Of a stretch of 64,000 bases of DNA, positions 12,400 to 23,945 are shown piece by piece. The stretch spans positions 186,001 through 250,000 of the forward strand of contig JAQPZY010000761.1 of the NCBI GenBank assembly GCA_029931535.1, read 5' to 3'. The notes under the pieces are model-generated. The model was given only the letters and a program-made list of their open reading frames with translations. It had not been told where the DNA came from and did not search any database. Both the position numbers and the translations under genes were made by a program. This DNA comes from Margaritifera margaritifera (Eukaryota > Mollusca > Bivalvia > Unionida > Margaritiferidae). Position 1 is the first letter of the stretch, and each line of letters starts with the position of its first letter.

Positions 12400-12580
12400 G
12401 GGCATTTTTATGTCACATGAACACTTCAAAGATTATATCACAAGGAAAGTCAATTAAAGTGTCTTGCCCAAAGGACACACCACAATAGATGATCCAGGAT
12501 GATCTGATGGTGGGAACTGAATTTGCATCCTTCTGGTCACAAGTTCAACACCAAAACTATTTAGCCATTATGGCTCCACA
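12400..12580 (-). mobile_element. tRNA-derived SINE-like sequence, antisense
   Basis: On the minus strand GGAGCCATAATGGCTAAATA and GGATGCAAATTCAGTTCCC sit like tRNA A- and B-boxes, followed by GTGTGTCCTTTGGGCAAGAC, a SINE body common in aquatic animals. Diverged. Confidence 0.5.
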
Positions 12581-14074
12581 CAAAATCAAAGAGGAATCTT
12601 GACCAAAAGAATCATTTCATTGAATTAGAATAGAAACTGTCATTCAGATATTGAGGTATAAAAAGAATACATATTACGAAGATATCAATGTATCGCCCAT
12701 CCACCTGATCTCATGCAACTCCTTCGATCGTGCACCATATTTCTCGCTATCTAACACACTTGTTTCGAGATAACGACATCATCAACTGTGTCACCAGCAT
12801 TCTTTAAGTGTGACAGCATTGAATTAAATAGTAAAATCAGACCAAATGACATTTAAACAGGTAATTTCATGTAATTTTAAAAAAATCAAATTGAAAATCT
12901 ATATTTTCACTAATGCCTTATTTCTGTTCGACATTTTGGCCTTGAATTTTCTATTATATGCTAAAGATAGCGCTGCCGATCACATGATGGCTTTGTTTAC
13001 ATGTACATATCTTGAACAGGAAAACCAAATTTTTGAATTTATACAACGTGATAGCCAATGTAAATATTTGGTTTTAATCATGTGGGGTTCTTATACAACA
13101 TAAGAAAAATTTACACTCGAAATGTATATTCACTATGGACTTTTTCGTTTCAGTATTATTTCACAATGAACATATATTCTATATCAAAAGACATTGAATC
13201 TATTATCATAAAATGTGTATCCATTCACCAGTGTCTATTTTTAAATTTCTCTCTCCCTCTGTCTCTGTCTATTGAGTCATGTATTTATATGGTAAAGAAC
13301 AATCAAGCAGTAATGTAAGTACACAAACTGCATATTGAATTAACGGAAATTTTATTTTTCACATTTAAATTATTTTTTTTTATTTAAAAAACATGGAGAC
13401 ACTATGAACTAATAACATCCAAACCTTGACCTAACTGGCACATTCTGGTCATATGCCACATGACTTTTTAGTTAGTGTCACGAAACATGGATGCCTCTTC
13501 CAGAAATAAGCAAAATTACACACTCTCAAAAAAACTGTAATTCTGAACTAATGTACATGAATGCCAAAATTTTTTAAAGATTGATTAAATGAAGTAGATA
13601 CAGTTGAACACTTTCTATGGTTTCTTTAATAGATTCTCACAATATTATAATGAACGCATTAAAATTCACGTTAAGTGCACGAAAAGTGGTTGCTCGAGGC
13701 TATATGTAAGTTAAAATTTGTATGATATACAGTAAAAGCTAACTAGCTGTCAGTGTCCCCCTATAGCTGGGCTCTCAGATAAGCCACAGGAGAGAGATTG
13801 CACAATGCTTCAAACGTGACCCAAAATATTACTAATCAGTGGCTTATTCACCATACCCTGTTATGCTCATGTGAAACACAGTCGTATTTTTGTGTTGGTA
13901 GATCATGGTCTATGCTCTCTGTCTAATTTATGACTTCCAGCAAACAGCATTAACCCTGTTCTGTCAGCACATTATACAATTACAAACTTGGATTTATGAT
14001 GTTTACAGCTGCATGCACATGACACATGAGTAAATTTGGAATCTGAAGAACAGCTGTCAATGTGTCATACTAAC

Positions 14075-14173
14075 CTCTTTACAGCCTGGGTTGTCTGGCA
14101 GGTCATAGTTGCTTGCATGGAGGGGTTGTCCAGCATTGACTGGGTTCAATACCACTTTGTCTCCAACCACCAC
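14075..14173 (-). CDS. ITPR: ITPR exon C (suppressor domain)
   Basis: A 99-base exon of 33 codons, phase 0 at both ends. The acceptor is TATCATCAG and the donor is GAG|GTTAGT. It encodes [20 protein letters not shown] followed by [13 protein letters not shown], matching mammalian residues about 176-208 ([20 protein letters not shown]). The block [18 protein letters not shown] is identical to the vertebrate sequence, so the exon is under strong constraint although it is isolated between a 25.7 kb and a 3.4 kb intron. It is too short to have appeared as a stand-alone reading frame and was found by homology. Confidence 0.95.
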
Positions 14174-14556
14174 CTGATGATACAAAATTAACATATACAG
14201 AGGAACCCTGCTATGTGGTTCATTATAAAAAAAATATTTGGATATAACACGATTGTGTCATGGCTTCCAATTTTTTTATTCAATATCCATTATTCTCTGA
14301 AACAAAAATCATCAGCCAAACTGACAATAAATTAATTCAGTTAAGTTTCAGAAACCTATAGCTTACAGATCTTAATTAATGTTCTTACACAGCAATGATT
14401 AATTTTCATTCAGCACAGGGCTATATAAATCCCAATTGTTATACAAATTGTTATATAAATTGGCAGGTAGCAAACTTGTTGCTATACATTTGATTGATGA
14501 TTTGTTTATTCCACACACACACTCGTACACGTATTCTTTGAATTTCCAGTTATTCT

Positions 14557-14667
14557 GGCTTTACTGCAGTTTGGTACAAAATACATTCATCAAATTTTCT
14601 ATCATTCTCACTATATTGTTTCAGTACATAGTGCATTCATTAAATTAATTTTCTGTTATTCTTGCTA
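14557..14667. repeat. Left part of split tandem array
   Basis: Two units of about 55 bases of the type CAGTTTGGTACAAAATACAT...TTCTTGCTATATTG. It is interrupted at a TA by the inverted-repeat segment. Confidence 0.6.
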
Positions 14668-15055
14668 CAGTACAGCTCACGTGATTTTTCGAAACCCCAT
14701 GCTTCACCATGGGGGTGGTGAGAGAGTGGAGAGGATTAAGAAAAAAAAAACCTCCACCATCTCTCCACACATCCTGATGGAGTTGCCGTAGCATCTCATG
14801 GAGAATAGCTCTGCACACCACGCTTTCTCGCAGAGCTGCATCTGATGACCACTGCGGAGTGGATGTGGTCACAATAATATGGGCATGGTTTACTGTTTAT
14901 GACTCCTGCAAGCATGCTCTGAAGAGGTTCAGAGAGAGAGAGGCACCGATTTATCTACATCATTATCTCTTTCAGGAGCAATTTGCTTACTTTTTTATAC
15001 TGAAAAATGTAGTTTTTTTGGGGGGGGGTAAACTAATTTTAATTATGCAATACTC

Positions 15056-15210
15056 ACCTGTCGCTATTGTTAGCTATTCCATTTTCATGCCGAAAACCAC
15101 CGTCCGTTTGATGTGAATACATCCTCTCAGAGTGTAGAAAAGGTAAGAATGACCTTTGCACTCCAGTCTGTGCCTCGTTTAGACTTGCCGAAAATAGTCA
15201 TCTTTTTCAT
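15056..15210 (+). repeat. DIRS copy 1, left terminal inverted repeat
   Basis: Begins near CTGTCGCTATTGTTAGCT and includes GACCTTTGCACTCCAGTCTG. It matches the reverse complement of 20,505-20,662. It lies inside a further inverted repeat whose outer arms carry a G run (15,020-15,028) and a C run (15,300-15,311). Confidence 0.85.
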
Positions 15211-15529
15211 AGATGACAATTACGCAAGATATCAGAGCAGGGTGGGAGGAGGGCATTCATCAATAGCGACAGATAAGTATTACATACTTAAAATTAGTTC
15301 CCCCCCCCCCCAAAAAAAAACAAACTACATTTTAAAAGCAGCTATTACTTATCCTGTCGCTATTGTTAGCTGAATTTGTCAGTTAGGGGGGTAGGCTGAT
15401 GCTCTAGTTAAACTGATCAAAAATAGAGAAAATGTAATGTACTCAACGTAGAGGGACAGGCACATCTTATAGAAGTTGGTGTCTCTCTGAGCCACATGTT
15501 GTGCTGCAATGATGTCCCCCAGAGAAAAT

Positions 15530-16390
15530 TGCCTGCACTCTGTTGTGCTAATGAGCAGAGATAAAAGGAGGAGAAGGTAGAATGGGAATGCCAGAAGCTG
15601 CCTTCATGACATCCTCTAAGGGGGAGAGATTAATGTAGGACCATGAGGCAGCAACAGCTCAAACCTCATGAGCTTTTAGTTTCATAAAGGAAAGGTCTCG
15701 ATCAGTAAGGGACTGATACACTCTTTTGATTGTAGTGACAATCCACCAGGAGATGGTGGCAGCTGAAATGTCTACAGAGCCCTTAAGAGGAAGGTAGAGA
15801 CGTTCCCTACCCTTCCTTTATCCATTGGAGGCATTAAGATAGAACGGAGGGCCCTCATGGGGCATAAGAGTCTATCTGAATAATCCCCTGCACAGATTTG
15901 ACTTAGACTGGGGATCTCTATAGGTAATGGAGCTACAGAAGGTAATTGATTTTTAGCAAGAAATCCTGGTTGGCAGAGGAGGGAGACAGAATCCTAATTC
16001 TGTTAACCTGGAGACAGCCAGTGTCAATAGACAAGGCATGAATCTCACTCACTCAATGGTTCATAGGGGGTTTTGGTTAAAGACCACAAAACACAAGAAG
16101 ATTCCATCTGGGCTTAAGAGAGCGGGAGACAGGTCTCTGGAGCTCAAATACTTAATATGATCGGCAAGGTACGAATCTGAACCAATTGCCATGCCCTGAG
16201 AGAATTTAAGTGTGTTGGAGATGGCAACTCGATAGCCCTTGATAGTGGATACTGAACATCTTTTGGTCTCAAAAGGAACAAAAGGAAAATAGCAATGTAA
16301 GTTACAGAGAGGCAGATAGGATCAACGTGTTTCATACTGCACCAATCACAGAAGATTCTCCACCTGGCATCATAGACCTTGGATGTAGAA
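15530..16390 (-). pseudogene. DIRS copy 1 tyrosine recombinase
   Basis: The N-terminal part reads KVYDARWRIFCDWCSMKHVD, the SAM-like domain of DIRS recombinases. The middle reads VSEIHALSIDTGC and LPSVAPLPIEIPSL. The HxxR box is KLKAHEV followed by TGA (15,659-15,661) in place of the catalytic Arg, most simply CGA to TGA. A one-base loss near 15,591-15,602 separates this box from the frame that carries the TFSSFYL tyrosine (codon 15,561-15,563). The recombinase is dead. Confidence 0.8.
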
Positions 16391-16879
16391 GCTCTTCTGG
16401 CCAAAATGATGCAACCGGAACTTGGCCTGAAAACTTGTTCTGGCAGAGAGATCGCTTGAGACGAGTCAACCATAAAGGTGAAGAATGTGTGGGCTGTTGT
16501 GGAGAAGGGATCCCCTGTGTTGAGACAGGTGATCCCTCTGGTAAGGTTGAGACCTCGATCAACAGGTCTAGCAGATAATTGAACCATGATCGCTGGGGCC
16601 ACAGTGGAGCGATGAGGATGATCTGCGAAGTGGAAGTTCTGAGTTTTGCAGAACTTGAGGTAGCAGTCGGAATGGTGGGAAGGCGTATGTGAATAGCCGA
16701 TCCCACCGGAAGCTGAATGCATCCACTGCCCATGCTCTCTGATCCGGGACCAGAGATACGTAAAAGGGAAGTCTGTTGTTGAGCCTGGTGGCAAACAGGT
16801 CCACTAAGGGTCTTCCCCAGAGTGTGAACAGGGACTCTGTTACAGAGCAGTGAAGAGACCATTCCGTGAGGCTGTCCAC

Positions 16880-17990
16880 TAATACATTCTTCTTGCCCGG
16901 AATGTGGCAAACTCAGATTGTTATGTCCTCTGGGGCTGCCCACAGGAGGAGGTTCCAGACCTCCATGCAAAGAGAAGGGGCATGTGTGCCTCCCTGATGT
17001 TGTAGAAACGTTATGATGGACGTGTTGTCTAAGGAGACCATGATGCAGCGACCCCTTACTCTGTTGATGCATCCTTGCAACGCTAGAAATACTGCTTTCA
17101 TTTCTAGCTTGCTGATGTGGAGGGATGATTCAGCCTGAGTCCAAAGACCCTGGAGAATTATGCCCTCCTGTTCTAAATGAGCACCCCAACCGGAATCTGA
17201 CATTGTCAGCAAACAGATAAGAGTGGGGGTCGGGTGCATGCATTGGGACCCCAGCCAGGAATCTCTCCCAATTCATCCACCAGAGCAAGTGGTGGTGAAA
17301 GTCCCATCCTAGTGGGATCAGGGTTGATAGAGAATCTCTGTGTGGTTTCTACCTTGCGAGAAGGGGGAACTGTAGAGGGCACATATGGAGATGTCCTAAA
17401 GGAACCAAGTTGGCAGCAGTATTCAAGGTTCCCAACAGGGATAGATAAGGGCGAGCAGATAACGATGTTTTTGCTCGTAACACCTCTAGAAGAGCCAGGA
17501 TTCAATCTACCCAATCCAGTGGAACGCGGACCAAGTTCTGGTTTATGAGGCAGTTCATCCCCACGTAAACAAAATCCTGTGATGGAATGAGTTCCAACTT
17601 CTCGAGGCTTGGTAAAAGACCAACTGAGTTACGGCGGACCAAGATCGGAACAGATCCTGATGAAGGGACTGAACCTGGACATTGTGGATCAGCCAGTCAT
17701 TGAAATACTGGAGAATCGGTGTTCCCAGTAATAGAAGGTAGGCCACAACCACTCCCATAATTCAGGTGAAGACTCTGGGTGCAGAAGAGATTCCGAACAG
17801 CAGAACCCGGAATTGAAAAACTTCCTGCTCTAAGCAAACACCGGAGATATTTGTGGTGTGGAGGAAAAATTCGGGATGTGCAAGTAGGCACCCTGAAGGT
17901 CGATGGAGACTGCCCAATCAGACGGATGAAGTGCATTCCGAATCGATGAGGTTGTCTCCATCTTGAAAGGTTCCTCCAGAAGAAACTGGT
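16880..17990 (-). pseudogene. DIRS copy 1 reverse transcriptase and RNase H
   Basis: RT begins with WAVSIDLQGAYLHIP and reaches ILQYFNDWLI (codons at 17,691-17,720), the place of the catalytic YxDD motif; the first Asp is Asn here. RNase H follows with SDSGWGAHLEQ, LEMKAVFLALQG, VSLDNTSIITFLQHQGGT and, after a stop, HIPGKKNVLVDSL, so the D-E-D-D positions can all be seen. A TGA at 16,913-16,915 replaces the Trp expected before VxHIPGKKN. The region is split over several frames and cannot make one protein. Confidence 0.8.
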
Positions 17991-18079
17991 TGAGTGGTAA
18001 GAGATCGATTATGATCTGAAAGGAGTAATGTAAAGGGTCGATGTTGATGATCCAGCAAGTCTTGAGAAGCCACAGCCCT

Positions 18080-19430
18080 ACCCTTCTTGGTATGAGGCCC
18101 CCAAAGAGGGTCTCGGCTTCTAGCGGAGCAGCTCTTAGAAGGTCCTTACTCTGGTTAAGTAAGACCTTCAAGGAGTCCAATGCAACATCACGGCGGATGT
18201 GCTGAATTCTGCCAATAAAGCCACTGCAACAGAAAGTGCATGCCAGGACGTCTTGGCCACCGTTTTCCAGCATGCATTGTAATGCAGCCGGATTCAAGGC
18301 GGCCTCTCTCAGCATACTAAACGCAGTTGCTGAGAATAGATTGTTATGCAACGCAATGGTTACAAGTAACTGGGTTTTCCGCTCCATGGATTAGATTGTT
18401 TTAATTGGAAGGCGAGCCCAGGTTCCCATAGAATGCCCACTTTGGCTGCCTCGCATCCAATTGGGGAGGTTTGGTAAGCCACTTTGGGGAATGTATCCTA
18501 TAACTGGCAAAAGAGACCAGGGGTCTAAGTGTCGAGGGAGGGATGAACCACCCTCGACATTGCCGAGCTACATTTTGGCCTAGCGAAAGCCTCTGTGAGA
18601 GTTCCTCAATCGTTGGAGAATGAGGGAGAAGCAAGAGGTCTGGTTGTGTTTGCTCCCCAGAGATCTTTTCCATAATGGCAAGGATCTTTTTGGATTGCGT
18701 GCCACATGGTTTGGGGCACAATTCCGGGGGTAAGAGGTGGTAAAATTCATTTACTGCCTTATCAAAGGACCGGACCTCTTCCTCCACTTCCAACTGAGAG
18801 GAGAAGTGGGCCTGAGAGGTGTCAGTGCCACTGTTTCTGTCTCTAACTCATTTGAGTCAATCGAGAATAGAGAGGACATCGTCATCATCTGGTATACTCT
18901 GAGTCGGAGTGTGGGTGGGCATCGCTATGTCCCTCGACATAGGAGCACTCTGTGTCATGGCCCATAGTTCAATGCGAGTTCCAGTGGGGAGGCCAGATCG
19001 CCTATCTACCCGCATCAGGCCACCTGGTGAGGAGGTGATGGCGTGACACGAGCCGCAGCATCAGCTCAACTGTGTGGGCAAGGTCCAGTAGCCCATGGGG
19101 GCATAGTGGACCAAGGGCCTTGAGGTGGAGGGCCCCACATCCCATAAGAATTCATTGGGATAATAGGGTTGGGGGGATACTGATCCATTCCCCTTCCCTA
19201 GTCTGAGTCCAGTGGGCAGACTCCCAATCCTGCACAGGATGGGACAGTAGAGGGGGGTACTCAGGGTGCTCTACTTCCCTAACAGGTGGGAGCGACAAGT
19301 TGTCGCAGTGCTCAACCTCCTTAACGGGAGGGCGCAAGCCGCTGTTGCGGTGCTCTACTTCCCTAATGGGCGGGAGCGACCCGCTGTCACAATGCTCCAC
19401 CTCCTTAACAGGAGGGAGTGACTTGATATC
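18080..19430 (-). pseudogene. DIRS copy 1 Gag-like region
   Basis: Several overlapping reading-frame pieces read leftwards. Near 18,100-18,387 there is a conserved stretch (LLVTIALHNNLFSATAFSML, then DVALDSLKVLLNQSKDLLRA) that is almost the same in copy 2, so it was coding in the progenitor. Upstream are four 42-bp repeats (14-residue REVEH-type units). The Gag identity rests on position before RT and on shared conservation; I see no zinc knuckle. Frames are broken. Confidence 0.6.
19264..19430. repeat. 42-bp tandem repeat in DIRS copy 1, about four units
   Basis: GTGCT starts recur at 19,266, 19,308, 19,350 and 19,392, exactly 42 bases apart. On the coding strand each unit gives 14 residues of the form REVEHxNSGSRLPP. 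Confidence 0.9.
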
Positions 19431-20504
19431 TGAGGCATATACACTGTATTGAACATGAGAAGTGTTCGTCTTCTCCTCCCTGTGGTGGGTAGGCGATTGA
19501 CTCCTTGAATGTCCAGTCCCTCCTACTGGAGGGCCTCACATGCCACCGAAGAAGTTGGTCCCAAATGCTGAGACCTAAGAGAGAATCCAAAAAAATCTGA
19601 AGTATATCTGGAATCAACTAGATTCCAGGTGCCAGAAGGCCATAAATTACAAAGCGTGCAACTTTAGATTTTTTTTTTTTTTTTTTTTTTTTGTGTCACT
19701 TGGAGCATTATATCCTGTCTGGGTGAGTGTCACAGGTGCCCTTGTTGTGGCCACACTTCCCCACAGACTGTTCTGACATTATTTCTGAAAAAGAGAAATA
19801 ATGACAATATTTAATAAATGTCACAATAAACTCACCTTGTTGTGTCACACTAAACTCACCTGTTTGTATGTAGTGCGTACCGCGTACCTGTATGCACGAG
19901 ATAAATTGGGTGAGTGTTTGCATTACATACCTGTATGCACGAGGTAAATGATGGATCACGTACACCACTGTGTATGCATTAAGTACCTGTATGAACGAAG
20001 TAAATGATGAATTTGACCTCGTAGAAATAAACCGGTCTTTTCCTGTCGAAAAATAAAATATTTCACACTCTGAATTTTATTTAAAGAACATGCAGACACA
20101 TATGCAATGACCACGCAAATCGTTGTGCGGATATTTATAATATACGTGAAAAATTACCGATAATGGTCACTTTTTCTTATGAAGAGAGTGGAATATGCTG
20201 TCCTCTATGTTAGGCAGGGCCTGTTGTTATTTTTCAAAACACAGAGACTTACCCGTACCTCAGTTGTATATCATTAAATTGGGTGAGTGTTTCCACCCGC
20301 AAGGGGTGGAATACACGAGGTAGCCTTGGAGGCCCATTAAAGAATGAAGTTCTAAAATTAAAATGAGGAAAGTTTACAATAAATATACGGAACACCAAGA
20401 CTTATTATGAACTGCAGAATGGAGACCGCTAATGCGGTAAGTTGCTGCAGGTACAATTTCTCTGGTGCTATTCTCGGCAAACGTCTACACAGTATTGTGT
20501 CAGT

Positions 20505-20678
20505 GAAAAAATGACTATTTTAGGCAAGCCTAAATGAGGCACAGACTGGAGTGCAAAGGTCATTCTTACCTTTTCTCCACTCTGGGAGGATATATTCACA
20601 TCGAACGGATGGTGGTTTTCGGCACGAAAATGGAGTAGCTAACAATAGCAACAGGATAAGTAACTGCTGCTATTAAAA
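20505..20678 (-). repeat. DIRS copy 1, right terminal inverted repeat
   Basis: Reverse complement of the left repeat, extended at the outer end by a TTTTTAATAGCAGCAGTTAC-like stretch. A similar stretch recurs internally near 15,330. This is the 5' end of the element in its own orientation. Confidence 0.82.
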
Positions 20679-22857
20679 AACATGATCATTCAGTTAATTA
20701 TAAACATTTCCTAGTTCTAACGAAGATAATGTATGATACATGATGCCAAAATCAAATTTTGGATAATATTAACATAATGACAATGCCTTGCAAACTGCAT
20801 TAATACTACATTTTGCACAATGAATCTAATTATTTTTTCAATTTACCTTTTAATGATCATATGAAGGCAGTGATATTGTACTCCCTGCAGTGAAAAGAAC
20901 GATAAACATCTAACAAAATAATAAACAAATCGCATTCATACCTGACTGAAGTGAAACAAAATCGCACAAGTTCGATGGTTACCCCATGCACAAGTTTTTA
21001 TTAACATAATGTACAATTTCTTCTGACATTTAATCACAGCATTATAGAGGGGTTAGTGAAACTTGAGAAAGCATAGTTCTGGTGGTTGCTGCATGAACAT
21101 GCACAAGCAAAAATTATTGCTAAAAAGAGCATTATTACGATTTTGTATCTTTATTTTAATTTAAACTGCACTATTATGTATTAATTATAAAAGTAGCATA
21201 TTTTTTATTTTAAAAAATCAAAAATAGTTGCAAAAAGTCATTCTAGATACATGTAGGTTGACATGTACACTTTTCAAAAATAAATCCTCATGTGCAAACT
21301 AATAACCTTTGCTATTGATGTGTTAATTTTATGTGCGAACTAATAACCTAAAAGCACAACAGCAGCTCTTCTGCAGGTTTGTTTCCTTTGCCATTTTTGT
21401 TCACAATAAACAATGTACTCGGGGATAAGTGACTCATACTGTATAACCACAGGCTATTCCATTGTTTGATTCTCGTAAAAGAAAAATCAGTGATAGAAAA
21501 AAAAACTTGTGAACTAATCAATACAGCCAGCATCAAATTTCTGCATTTATCTGTTTATTGTCTTCCATTCCTTGCATCAGTCAGATTAGTTGTTTCAAAT
21601 GGACAATGGTCTTGCTTCGAACTACTTACAAAAATGTAATTTGACATTTGTTATTAACAATGAGACCTACAGCACTCGATCATTCGGCTCCCTTTCTTTA
21701 GAACAACCTTGTGTCAAATTTAATTCCTGCCTTTTACAATTTACCAACAGAAATTATAAGTAACTCATCTATACAAAATCTCAAAACTTACTTCAACCAG
21801 GATAAACATATACCTATTTGATGTATGTAAATACTGTACATCAATTACATACCTGTATATTTATATCACCAAGTAAACCTGAGCATCAGATGAAATTAAT
21901 GTTTTACTTTTTTCTTTTTCTGTTCATTTTCCTATTGCATACTAGGCATAATACAGAAAACTTAGATGAACCTGTTCCAAAGCATTTCTAGATCATGAAC
22001 TTTTTTTAGTAAAGTTCCTCTCTCTCTCTCTCATCAAATATGGAATCCAAATAACTACTGCGCAAGTTATTGTAATCAGTTGCACTTGACATTAGAAATA
22101 TATTGTTTTTGTACATGCTTCATTACCAGTATAAGTATTCCCTAATTGCCTAGCTGCCTCATTGTGCACACCCAGTCAAAAAGATGTTCCTGTCGTGAGT
22201 TTTTCGTGATTCTGCTTATGTTTTGCAGAATTTGTGAGTTTAAAAAATAAGGCTAAATGCTTATTAACGTTAACCAAATTTTACTTTTTTGATGCTTGAC
22301 ATGTCAAAATTTTTAGGTAATCTTCAGAATTAAAATATTAAAAATCGACCGATTATAAATCTATACATACAGAAACAGAAATCTGTAAAAGTTCTTAAGT
22401 GTTTTCTTTTTGTTTGGTTTGTTTTTTAAACAGAAGCGGTTGTCAATTTGAAATTTAATTGTCCATATCTCAGAGGATTACTTTTCTTCTGGAATAATTG
22501 GATACATTTATGATGATCAAGAGAAGTTCAACAAGGTGTGCCTCTTGTCAAGTCAGTGCTTAAGTTTGAATTTTTTTTTTTTTGTTGTCCAAATATATAA
22601 TTGAAAAAATGTCTGATTCTTCCAATGGTATCTGGTTGTAAATTACTCTTGACATCTCAGTCTTTCCATGGGTGGTCTTCATTCATTCGCTTTTAAAATG
22701 TCATTCAGTAATGTCAACCAGCCCCTCCACGGTGGAGTTGCCATTGGCGTGCCTGCCGAGGCATCGTGGTGATTTGTAGGTATTTATCCCTCAACAGCGG
22801 AGCGAAAGTGGAGGGGATTAAGAAGCATGGTTTCAAAAAATCACATGAACTGTACTG

Positions 22858-22990
22858 TATACTGCAGTTTGGTACAAAATACATTCATCAAATTTTCTAT
22901 AATTCTTGCTATATTGTATTTCAGTACATAATTAATTCATGAAATATTTTATCATTCTTGCTATAATGTGGTTTGGTACATAGCACAGTC
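22858..22990. repeat. Right part of split tandem array
   Basis: Continues the same units, starting ACTGCAGTTTGGTACAAAAT, for a little over two copies. The first 40 bases are identical to the start of the left part. Confidence 0.6.
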
Positions 22991-23841
22991 AGCAGGTATG
23001 GATCCCAAATACTACATCATAGCTAGGTTCCCCTGTTCAAAGCCCAGACCCAATTTTCCAACTGTTTTGTGTAGCTGATGATCTTATCAACAGTCATCAA
23101 AATCCAAGGATTTTAATGGGACCATTTTGTGTTGGACTTGTGAAAGTGAGTAATATTTTAAACAAGTAAATAATACTGTGATTATAATTTCAATCAGGAA
23201 ATGTGTTCATTTAACAAGCATGCCACATACCATATTAATGTTAATATTAAACAGTCCTAAGTGCTAAACTTAAGAGAGTGAATCAAGCATACAATATAGG
23301 TCACAGTGACCAACTTTTGTCAGGAGTGTGTTGTACTAATCAAGACAAATGTAAATACATGTAGCATTACCTATACTGCCAACAGTTCACAGGATATGGA
23401 CTTAAAGGTCAAAAATGGGTTTATGTTTAAATATGTTTGAATCTTCCAAACCCGAAAACCCCGAACCCTATATGCATTGTCATTATGTACAAGTATGCAC
23501 TAATGTTTAATGGCACCTCAGCACAACAGTGGCTATATGGTGCCAACTATTAGAAAAATTCTAAAAATGCAAAAATGAAGAATTAAACAAAAACCCTTGG
23601 AAGATAAACTATTCCAAATAAACGTAAACATAAGTACAGTAAGATAGAATATAAAGGATCAAGATGTTAAAATTCTGTAAAAAGTATATAAAATATGTAA
23701 AATCCTTAAAACATCTGGTCAAAATTTTGTTATACAAACATCATCCCTCCAAAAATCCAAGATTTTCTTGGCTGGTACATCATCATAAAATTTATCGAGT
23801 TCGCATCAAAATACTTCTGTCTCACAGGGTGAAAGTTGACA

Positions 23842-23945
23842 CTGGCATGGTATGCACTCTGGTCAAGGTTCACCCTTCAGGAGGTTATGCACTCTGGCAT
23901 GGTACGCACTCTGGTCAAGGTTCACCCTTCAGGAGGTTATGCATG
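23842..23945. repeat. 52-bp tandem duplication
   Basis: Two nearly identical units starting CTGGCATGGTA (23,842 and 23,894) with GGTCAAGGTTCACCCTTCAG. Confidence 0.92.

Larger units (their letters stand above)
10647..14074 (-). other. ITPR intron C-D (3.4 kb)
   Basis: It contains a TA-flanked MITE (about 10,795-10,955) and an antisense tRNA-derived SINE (about 12,400-12,580). The remainder is AT-rich and unremarkable. Confidence 0.8.
15004..20678 (-). mobile_element. DIRS-like tyrosine-recombinase retrotransposon, copy 1 (defective)
   Basis: A retroelement of about 5.7 kb in the ITPR orientation. In element order (right to left) it has a terminal inverted repeat, a Gag-like region with 42-bp repeats, reverse transcriptase, RNase H, the NNRLPFYVS...LLIAPLWPQ-type linker typical of DIRS polyproteins, and a tyrosine recombinase in place of an integrase. 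The two ends are inverted copies of about 155 bases (15,056-15,210 and 20,505-20,662), which fits DIRS and not LTR elements. No target duplication is seen, as expected for this group. Stops, frameshifts and a deletion of about 550 bases between Gag and RT make it non-functional. The outer boundary on the left is uncertain because of G and T runs. Confidence 0.85.
14668..22857. mobile_element. TA-flanked inverted-repeat segment enclosing DIRS copy 1
   Basis: The left end CAGTACAGCTCACGTGATTT (from 14,668) and the right end (to 22,857) are inverted copies over about 37 bases. Both are bordered by TA (14,666-14,667 and 22,858-22,859), as in Tc1/mariner-like elements. The sequence just outside on both sides is one tandem array that reads continuously if the 8.19 kb is removed. 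Without the DIRS element about 2.5 kb remains, and I recognise no transposase in it. Two separate small elements are the alternative. Confidence 0.5.

Noticed and set aside
12660..12800. Less AT-rich block with GATATC and CGATCG motifs as a possible exon or enhancer
   Set aside because: No open frame with splice sites, no repeat partner and no recognisable motif cluster.
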